Shown here: positions 33,559 through 39,137 of the stretch, one piece after another
Layout: every line of letters begins with the position of its first letter
Position numbering within the stretch: the first letter of the stretch is position 1
Source: Gammaproteobacteria bacterium
GTDB lineage: Bacteria; Pseudomonadota; Gammaproteobacteria; Ga0077554; Ga007554
Assembly: GCA_023266055.1 (NCBI GenBank)
Contig: JAHFRW010000004.1
Location: 46,314-85,450, forward strand
Direction: 5' to 3'
Length of the DNA stretch: 39,137 bases
Position numbers and translations under genes: made by a program
Notes under the pieces: model-generated
What the model saw: the letters and a program-made list of their open reading frames with translations, nothing else
Told to the model about the DNA's origin: nothing
The model's database searches: none

Positions 33559-34649
33559 TAGTTGCGTCCCCTGGCGGCGTCTTCAAGCAGGCGCGCAATC
33601 TTTGGTGCGGTCACCTGCAATGAGTACTCTTGCTCAACACGTGCTCTCGCAGCCTGACCAAGACGTTGACGCAAAACCTGCTGATCAGCCAATTTAATCA
33701 AAGCATCAACCCATGCATCATTGTCGCCCGCCAACAATCCAACACTGGGAGAAACAATTTCTGAATTCACCCCGACGGGTGACGCAACAACTGGCCTGCC
33801 ACACGCCATATATTGAATGAGCTTATACCCACACTTGCCTCGCTCCCACGGCGAATCGCGCAACGGCATTATTCCAACATGAATAGATTCGAGTAATTTT
33901 GCTTCCGTATCTAACGACCAGTCATGCTGCTGAAACGACACCCCTGGGAAGATAAGTGGTGGAGCACCTATAGTTACAAAAATAATGTTCCTTGCTTGAG
34001 CAACCCTGCGAAGGGGGTCAGCAATGGCGCTCAAGTATTGAGAGGTTGAGGAGCTCCCTATCCAGCCAATTCTTAATACCCTATCAATCGGTTCAGGCGT
34101 AGCTCGATATCGATCAACATCCACAACCGTCGGAATGATAAGCACATTTTTTGCACCATTACGGCTCGCATAATCTGCCAAATAAGCGTTTCCCGCAGTG
34201 ACTGCGTAAGCGCCCGAAAGTAACGGTTTAAGCTTTTCTCCCAAGAGGGTACGAATTAATCTTGAATGATTTAAATCATAGTTGTGGAAAATCGCATCAT
34301 CATAGTCAACCACGTAAGGAATGCCGGATTTTGCCAGCAATGATTCGGCCACGCCCGGCAAATAGGGAAACAGCTCTTTTTCAACCCACACAACGTCAAA
34401 TCTCTTGATGGTCGCAATGTTGTGCAGTCGTCTGAAATATGCGTTAACTACAGATTTAAGATTTCTTAATCTATTCAAAGTCCAATTCTTAGATTGGTAT
34501 AGAGATGTCAAATAAGCATTGTCCAATAATGGCGCAACTGTTACCTCAATACCCATCGACTCAAATTTGGGTACATATTGCAACGACCTCAAGCGACTGC
34601 TCGCACCAAGGTTCTCATAGCGGCTCAAAATTAAAATCCGCAAGCTCAC
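33558..34649 (-). CDS. GT4 family glycosyltransferase
   Basis: A 363-residue GT-B enzyme. It starts MSLRILILSRYENLGASSRLRSLQYVPKFES, a family pattern in which the SSRLR region lies in the acceptor domain, and continues with VWVEKELFPYLPG, YVVDYDDAIFHNYD, IGWIGSSSTSQYL and the donor-site segment GIMPLRDSPWERGKCGYKLIQYMACGRPVVASPVGVN. The GTG start at 34649 overlaps the methyltransferase stop (GTGA) and its own stop overlaps asnB (TAATG), so all three are translationally coupled. Sugar specificity is unknown. Confidence 0.87.
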   Translation of the reverse strand: MSLRILILSRYENLGASSRLRSLQYVPKFESMGIEVTVAPLLDNAYLTSLYQSKNWTLNRLRNLKSVVNAYFRRLHNIATIKRFDVVWVEKELFPYLPGVAESLLAKSGIPYVVDYDDAIFHNYDLNHSRLIRTLLGEKLKPLLSGAYAVTAGNAYLADYASRNGAKNVLIIPTVVDVDRYRATPEPIDRVLRIGWIGSSSTSQYLSAIADPLRRVAQARNIIFVTIGAPPLIFPGVSFQQHDWSLDTEAKLLESIHVGIMPLRDSPWERGKCGYKLIQYMACGRPVVASPVGVNSEIVSPSVGLLAGDNDAWVDALIKLADQQVLRQRLGQAARARVEQEYSLQVTAPKIARLLEDAARGRN

Positions 34650-35263
34650 AATTCAACTCGGCGCAATTCGTAGCGTATCTCGTAACAAGGCAATAAGTAG
34701 CAAAACATCTCCTCGTACAACTCTTTCGTATAAGCGTTCAGATTTACGATGGCTCCAATAGTTTTTTTGAAAGCATGGCGAACATAGAACGGAGGGGGCG
34801 ACTTAAATCCGAGCCGAACATCCTCTACCGAAAATGTCAGCTCTCGTTGATAAGTCGGCACCTTACGAGAAAGATAGATATCCCTCGAAAAATAGCTCAT
34901 CGAGTACAAACCAAAAAAAGCCTTGTGTGTTATATCCGAGTAAAAGTATGGGTTGGAAAAGTGTGGCACGACAATAACCAATTTTCCGCCCTTTTTCAGA
35001 ACGCGAGCCAATTCAGTCAACAACATCGGGACATCTGGAACATGCTCAACAAAATGTGATGAATACACCTCATCGACCGCTTCCACTGGCAACGCTTTTA
35101 ATACCTCATACACGTCCCCAACCAAGTCAACACATTCGTAGTCGAGCAAGTCGACACCGATAGAAGCAGGATTTTTTTTTCTATTCCCACACCCTAATTC
35201 CAGGCTGACATATTGCCTGCATGCAAGATCCGACAAAAGGTTGTGCTTATCTATAAACCCCAT
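34646..35263 (-). CDS. SAM-dependent methyltransferase (type 11-like)
   Basis: A 205-residue class I methyltransferase. The SAM loop is VSLELGCGNRKKNPASIGVDLLDYECVDLVGDVYE, followed by DEVYSSHFVEHVPDVPMLLTELARVLKKGGKLVIVVPHFSNP, a pattern of Methyltransf_11 proteins of O-antigen clusters. ATG 35263 is preferred because GGAG lies six bases upstream; it overlaps the GT2 gene by 17 bases. A sugar or glycan end is the likely substrate from context, possibly capping chain growth, but this is not shown. Confidence 0.8.
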   Translation of the reverse strand: MGFIDKHNLLSDLACRQYVSLELGCGNRKKNPASIGVDLLDYECVDLVGDVYEVLKALPVEAVDEVYSSHFVEHVPDVPMLLTELARVLKKGGKLVIVVPHFSNPYFYSDITHKAFFGLYSMSYFSRDIYLSRKVPTYQRELTFSVEDVRLGFKSPPPFYVRHAFKKTIGAIVNLNAYTKELYEEMFCYLLPCYEIRYELRRVEL

Positions 35264-36191
35264 CAACTTCTCCACAAAAATAACCAATCAACTGGCGGTA
35301 AGCAATCAAGGTATTCTGCGCATCCGCCCATGATCGCCTAACGACACTCTGAACCAGCCTCAATGGCAACTCTACCGCAGTAAGAACAATCAATAGAAAA
35401 TAGGAAATTGCAGAATAATGCTTTTGCGCATACAACACTCTGCTTCTCAATGAATAAAACAAGCGAGTTGCCTTGACCCGCTCAGAACACCCGCCACCTT
35501 TATGGAAAGCTGTCGCATCCGAAATAAAATATGAGGTATAACCAAGCTGCATGGCTCTCAACGACAAATCCACTTCTTCAAAATACACAAAGAATCGCTC
35601 ATCAAATCCCTGACAGCGATCGAACAAGCTCTTCCTAATTAAAAAGAAAGCGCCAATAACTTGATCAACTGTCTGGCTTTCATTTAACTCATCAGGGGTC
35701 ATCAGGTGTGCAGGGAATAGGCTAGGGATCAACTTAGACAAACCCAAGGTTTTCCCAGCCAATATTCGCAAGGATGGAAAACGTGCGGCGGATGTCGTCG
35801 CATCTCCATTCTCGTCAACAAGCCTAATACCACAAATACCGACACCCGAATTTTCAGGTCGCTCCATAAAAGCCATGGTTATGGATAAGGTATCTTTGTA
35901 CAACGCCGCATCCGGATTAAGAAAAAGCAGATATTCGCCCTGAGCATGCTGAGCTCCCAAGTTACATGCTTTGCCAAATCCTAGGTTTTCTCCAGACAGA
36001 ATTACCGTAATGCCCAGAACGTCTGTAACCGTACTTTCCGAGCCATCCGTTGAGCCATTATCAACCACGATGGTTTGTATGACATAAGGCGCGCCAAATT
36101 TCTGGATTGAGTTGATGCAGTCACGTAGTTGGTGACCGGCATTCCAGTTGACGATGATAATCGATAGTAATGTGGGCTTTCTATAAGCCAT
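35247..36191 (-). CDS. GT2 family glycosyltransferase (rhamnosyltransferase-like)
   Basis: A 314-residue GT-A enzyme: LLSIIIVNWNAGHQLRDCINSI, VVDNGSTDGSE, ILSGENLGFGKACNLGAQHAQGEYLLFLNPDAAL (DxD-like NPDA) and GFDERFFVYFEEVDLSLRAMQLGY. This set is typical of WbbL-like rhamnosyltransferases. A C-terminal hydrophobic stretch (ISYFLLIVLTAVELPLRLV) may bind the membrane. Before the IS insertion its ATG overlapped the end of wzy: the pre-insertion frame of wzy would have ended at TAG 36181-36183 inside this gene. The coupling is now broken by the IS element 18 bases upstream. Confidence 0.88.
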   Translation of the reverse strand: MAYRKPTLLSIIIVNWNAGHQLRDCINSIQKFGAPYVIQTIVVDNGSTDGSESTVTDVLGITVILSGENLGFGKACNLGAQHAQGEYLLFLNPDAALYKDTLSITMAFMERPENSGVGICGIRLVDENGDATTSAARFPSLRILAGKTLGLSKLIPSLFPAHLMTPDELNESQTVDQVIGAFFLIRKSLFDRCQGFDERFFVYFEEVDLSLRAMQLGYTSYFISDATAFHKGGGCSERVKATRLFYSLRSRVLYAQKHYSAISYFLLIVLTAVELPLRLVQSVVRRSWADAQNTLIAYRQLIGYFCGEVDGVYR

Positions 36192-36209
36192 AAAATGGTT
36201 CCATGTACT

Positions 36210-36217
36210 TTATTTTA
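36210..36217. repeat. Target-site duplication, left copy
   Basis: TTATTTTA directly outside the left inverted repeat of the IS element, identical to 37199-37206. Eight bases is the usual duplication for IS1595-family elements. Confidence 0.9.
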
Positions 36218-37198
36218 GGCTCTAGTCTAATTGGTTAGTGACAAGATTATCACCTGCTGCCTGGGCCAAGAGCTGCAAGGGATTCAGCAAACCGCTGGTT
36301 GTCCGGTCGATGGCGCGGAACCAGCCCAGGTAACTTTCGAGATACTGAGTGGCCACACCATGGAAACGCTGCATCCAACTTTTTAACCGGGCGATGCGTG
36401 ATACCCATGTCTTTGGCCGCTGCTTTAAGGGCACGGGAGCCATCCGTACACAGCACGGCATCCTTGCTCAGGACGGGCTTCAGCGCCGCCGCGATATGGG
36501 CCGAATCATCGGCTTTCAACACGCAGTCCGTTGTGGTTCCAGAACGATCCCGGCTCACCAAGACAGGGGTTTGCTCGGTGGACAATCCGCGCTTCTTGGC
36601 CTTGCCTCCCCCGCTTGCGACCGATGCGCGGAAGGTTTTTAGACCCTTTGTGCGACTCAAGGAAGTACGTCTCATCGGATTCAACGATACCCACAAGGGC
36701 TTTAGCCTGAACGGTTTTAGGCAATTCAAGGAAGCGGTGACGCCAGCTAAAAGCGGCTTGATGCGATATATTCAGTTTCTCCGCCGCCTGTTTAAGCGGC
36801 AGTCCGTCTCGCAGCGCTTCGGCTTGGGCAACCCACTTGCCTTTCATGTGCAGCCGGGCCAGCGGTGTACCGGTCAGGGCGTTGAACGTCCTGGCACAGT
36901 CCCGGCACTTGAAGCGCTGCAAGCCGGATGCCGTGCCGTTCTTAACCATCGCTTTACTGCTGCAACACGGGCAGCATGGCTCTTCAGAGACGCCTTTCTC
37001 GATCAAGGCAATCGAAGAAACACGGCTTTCGCCCGCATTCAGTTCGATTGCCACCTGACGGCGTTGCAGCGGTGTCAGCCACTCCAGATTGGCGATCAAT
37101 TTCGTCAACTCGCGTTTGCGCATTTCCGCTCCTTTACCTGTTTCGACCCTCACCGGTCGCCTGATGAAATTGTATCACTAACCAATTAGACTAGAGCC
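36218..37198 (-). mobile_element. IS1595-family insertion sequence (ISXO2-type)
   Basis: A 981-bp element with perfect 24-bp terminal inverted repeats (36218-36241, beginning GGCTCTAGTCTAATTGG, and 37175-37198) and an 8-bp duplication TTATTTTA on both sides. It holds one transposase gene on the minus strand, broken by frameshifts. The family is assigned from the transposase: a Cys4 zinc-ribbon start and an ISXO2-type DDE region. It lies between wzy and the GT2 gene and supplies the present stop codon of wzy. Confidence 0.93.
36222..37123 (-). pseudogene. IS1595-type transposase, frameshifted
   Basis: Starts at ATG 37123 after AAAGGAG. The N-terminal zinc ribbon (CCPCCSSKAMVKNG...FKCRDCARTFNALTGTPLARLHMKGKW), a helix-turn-helix region and the first catalytic motif (VGIVESDETYF) are in one frame. 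An extra C in the run 36608-36612 shifts the frame; the second part (GGKAKKRGLSTEQTPV...LCTDGSRALKAAAKDMGITHRPV) is in frame two. Near 36392 it shifts again to LKSWMQRFHGVATQYLESYLGWFRAIDR, with a segment of about 20 residues apparently missing between HRPV and LKSWM. The transposase is therefore dead. Confidence 0.85.
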
Positions 37199-38417
37199 TT
37201 ATTTTATAAATCTTAGAAATCACAAAACCGATTAGCGCGAACTGAATCCAACTAGATAAGGAGACGAAAAGTGTTTCTTGAAATACTGATTGAAGGAGCG
37301 GCAAATATGAAATACAAAGCATATATAAAGCAAACTCATCTTTTTTATTGTTCATTGACCACCGGAATAGATATCCATACAGGTAACCAATAAATAAAGG
37401 CACAACAACAATACCCGACCACCCAAAATCTTGTACATATTGCAGATATGTTGTGTAAAGATTAGTCAAATGGGGAACAGGCACAAACTCCTGGACCAAA
37501 CTTACAGGTTTTTCAGCCAACCCCGCTGCAGCCGCGAGCGAGAAAAAAAACCTTAATGTATTGCTACCCCAATCACCACCAATTATATGAATTTGATTTT
37601 GATCAAGGTAAACTGATAAAGCAGGAATTGAACTAAAAAGATAATCGATAAGATCACTCATAGCGCCTAGCGCTGCTTCATCAGCCTTGCCCATAGCACT
37701 GCCCATGATCCAAAACACAACAAAAGTAAATGCTGAAAATGCTACTGAAATAATACCTACACGCCGAGTAATTATTTTCCTGTCACTACTAAATATATAA
37801 ACTAATCCAAGCAGCAAAAATATAAAAGCAATTGGTCCACGTCCCGTAGAAATAACAGCCATAAACAATGCCGCCACTAAAAAGTAACCAAACAATATTT
37901 TATGCAGCAGATTGGCCTCATTTCGGATAATGAGTATTTGTAATGCCAACATTACACCAAGCGCTATTGGACTCCCGTACTTATATAAGCCATAAATATC
38001 TTCATTCTCTATGGACATTAACGTCCTGGCATAAACAAGACTCTCTGCAAAATTCCCTTTATGTACAAGCTCAGAAAATATTCGATATTGTCCATAAAGA
38101 CATATAGCAACCACTATCGCAAAGATTAAAAACAAGGTGGTATCTCGCCTTACCTTTCGCGGATGGATAATATGACCTTCGAAAAAAACAGCAACTGAAG
38201 AAAGATGTGATCCAATCGAGAAAAAAATTGCACCAAGCACAACAATCAATAGTACTTCTGCTGATGGCTTAATGAATCTATCACTAAAAATAACAAGGCC
38301 AGCCAGTTGAATAGCCCATATAGCCGCATATACAACAGAGGGATGCAACCCCCTCTTCGTCATGAACAAATTTACGCAAGCTAATGCAATCAAGATCGCT
38401 AGTGCAATTATCAGCAT
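37191..38417 (-). CDS. wzy: O-antigen/oligosaccharide repeat unit polymerase (Wzy-like)
   Basis: A 408-residue polytopic inner-membrane protein with about ten hydrophobic segments and a large periplasmic loop containing STGRGPIAF and the stretch DQNQIHIIGGDWGSNTLRF, as in O-antigen polymerases. It is expected to join undecaprenyl-linked repeat units in the periplasm. The final residues ...SKIYKIRL end on a TAG that belongs to the IS inverted repeat. Removing the IS predicts an original ending KIYKIKYMEPFYGL, so nine residues were replaced by two. The loss is at the cytoplasmic tail and may be tolerated. Wzy proteins are poorly conserved, so the call rests on topology and context. Confidence 0.8.
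   Translation of the reverse strand: MLIIALAILIALACVNLFMTKRGLHPSVVYAAIWAIQLAGLVIFSDRFIKPSAEVLLIVVLGAIFFSIGSHLSSVAVFFEGHIIHPRKVRRDTTLFLIFAIVVAICLYGQYRIFSELVHKGNFAESLVYARTLMSIENEDIYGLYKYGSPIALGVMLALQILIIRNEANLLHKILFGYFLVAALFMAVISTGRGPIAFIFLLLGLVYIFSSDRKIITRRVGIISVAFSAFTFVVFWIMGSAMGKADEAALGAMSDLIDYLFSSIPALSVYLDQNQIHIIGGDWGSNTLRFFFSLAAAAGLAEKPVSLVQEFVPVPHLTNLYTTYLQYVQDFGWSGIVVVPLFIGYLYGYLFRWSMNNKKDEFALYMLCISYLPLLQSVFQETLFVSLSSWIQFALIGFVISKIYKIRL
37199..37206. repeat. Target-site duplication, right copy
   Basis: TTATTTTA, identical to 36210-36217, directly outside the right inverted repeat. Confidence 0.9.
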
Positions 38418-38607
38418 CTTTTTCTAACCTGATTAGATTTTGGCGAACATATTTTCGCGTGCAGCCCACAGAAAATCCATATCTTGCATCATTTACCATA
38501 CCCAAGTTAACGTCGCGCCCACCATACAATGTAAATATGGTTCATCATAAATATTAAGCAAAAGAAAACCTTTGCTTTTCCTCATGTGGTTGAATAGCGA
38601 TCCACAC

Positions 38608-38809
38608 CCGAATGGCACTTACTTAAGCCACAACTTAATGAATTATTTAAGAAAAATGCAAATCCATTTATGGGATGTGGTGACGAAGGAACCGCATCAA
38701 TCGCGACAGATACGGTTCCTTCGTCACCACATCCTACGGAAGCCTCACGGGCTTGCAAATATATTTCACTTATATTCAATTGGTTAGCCGTTAAGTAAGT
38801 GCCATTCGG
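38608..38809. repeat. 202-bp fold-back element between wzx and wzy
   Basis: The outer ends are perfect 19-bp inverted repeats: CCGAATGGCACTTACTTAA (38608-38626) and its complement (38791-38809). The centre is a perfect 22-bp inverted repeat (38673-38694 with 38713-38734, arm starting GGATGTGGTGACG) around an 18-base loop. The stretches between outer and inner arms are also loosely complementary. The region from wzy (38418) to wzx (38889) holds no credible gene; open frames through the element are by-products of the palindrome. Confidence 0.85.
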
Positions 38810-38889
38810 CCAAGACTCCAGAAATTAACGTTTTATATTTCATATTATATTTCATAAACAAGATATTTTTTATTTTTTCTGCTATTGGC

Positions 38890-39137
38890 TCACGTCAAAT
38901 AAATCCTGCGCGCCGCCCACAGCAACGTGGTATCCAACACCATTCTCCCAGTCCACGCAAATGCCGCTCCCACAACACCAAAATTGACAACCAGAAAATA
39001 TAATGCAAACAAAAATAACGGAAGCTCGATGATATGTAACTTGGCAGTGATATCTGCCCTGCCGTACGCGTGTAAAAGAGAAAAATACATCACGCCAAGC
39101 GAATTGGCAAATACTCCAACGCACAATATTTGCCCAA
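38890..39137 (-). CDS. wzx: Wzx-like polysaccharide flippase, C-terminal part
   Basis: The frame is open to the right edge of the window, so only about 82 C-terminal residues are seen. The visible part has two hydrophobic helices and the pattern LLHAYGRADITAKLHIIELPLFLFALYFLVVNFGVVGAAFAWTGRMVLDTTLL, typical of the end of O-antigen flippases of the MOP superfamily (GR.D..AK.H..E, then FG..G.A.AW..R...D). It would move lipid-linked repeat units across the inner membrane and is the first gene of the visible cluster in transcription order. Start not in the window. Confidence 0.8.
   Translation of the reverse strand, partial: GQILCVGVFANSLGVMYFSLLHAYGRADITAKLHIIELPLFLFALYFLVVNFGVVGAAFAWTGRMVLDTTLLWAARRIYLT

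Noticed and set aside
36299-37189. Long plus-strand open frame of about 296 codons across the IS element
   Set aside because: It is antisense to the transposase, whose zinc-ribbon and DDE motifs are clear on the minus strand; no start signal supports it.
38582-38787. Open frames on both strands between wzx and wzy
   Set aside because: They run through the large inverted repeat, lack ribosome-binding sites and encode mirror-related sequence; they are by-products of the palindrome.

Overview
The window looks like a chromosomal segment of a proteobacterium, most likely a gammaproteobacterium. The evidence is the housekeeping content and order: tyrS / M23 endopeptidase / anmK, yicC-gmk divergent from rph-rdgB, hemW, serB, trmB, folK-folB divergent from plsY, and rsgA. 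Species cannot be named from this sequence alone. There are no rRNA or tRNA genes that I can see, and no CRISPR array.

Layout. 1-12 kb is mostly core metabolism and cell-wall turnover: TyrRS, a LysM/OapA-M23 endopeptidase, anhydro-MurNAc kinase, a SigZ-type ECF sigma factor with an ArsM-type arsenite methyltransferase, guanylate kinase, YicC, RNase PH, RdgB, a PBP7-type endopeptidase and HemW. At 12.3-14.8 kb, serB is followed by two accessory genes (an HNH nuclease and a NYN/PIN-like protein). Each ends in a short imperfect palindrome with the architecture of an integron attC site; the two share 18 of 21 bases over their left arms. No integrase is in the window, so this resembles a small integrase-less cassette cluster. 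14.8-18.8 kb holds a TraB/GumN protein, trmB, a pteridine-reductase-like SDR and a cytoplasmic beta-propeller.

19.2-23.9 kb is the most interesting locus. A 76-residue precursor with a double-glycine leader and an aromatic-X-polar-rich core is followed by a radical SAM maturase, an HlyD-type adaptor and a C39-peptidase ABC exporter. This is a complete RiPP production and export operon, and the core suggests a three-residue cyclophane ('triceptide') product. Just downstream are a secreted V8/trypsin-like protease with a long propeptide and a protein with two tandem copies of a Cys-containing domain. A 21-base motif (19 of 21 identical) lies upstream of both the precursor and the protease, suggesting common control.

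26.3-29 kb returns to core genes (folK, folB, plsY, rsgA). 29-39.1 kb is a minus-strand O-antigen/capsule cluster. In transcription order it holds a Wzx flippase (cut by the window edge), Wzy polymerase, GT2, a methyltransferase, GT4, asparagine-synthase-like AsnB and GT4. The cluster is scarred. An IS1595-type element with perfect inverted repeats and an 8-bp target duplication replaces the last residues of wzy. A 54-bp palindrome sits in frame inside asnB. The distal end holds three truncated genes: a GT4 C-terminus, an epimerase N-terminus of 22 codons and an N-terminally deleted DUF1972-type GT. A 202-bp fold-back element lies between wzx and wzy.
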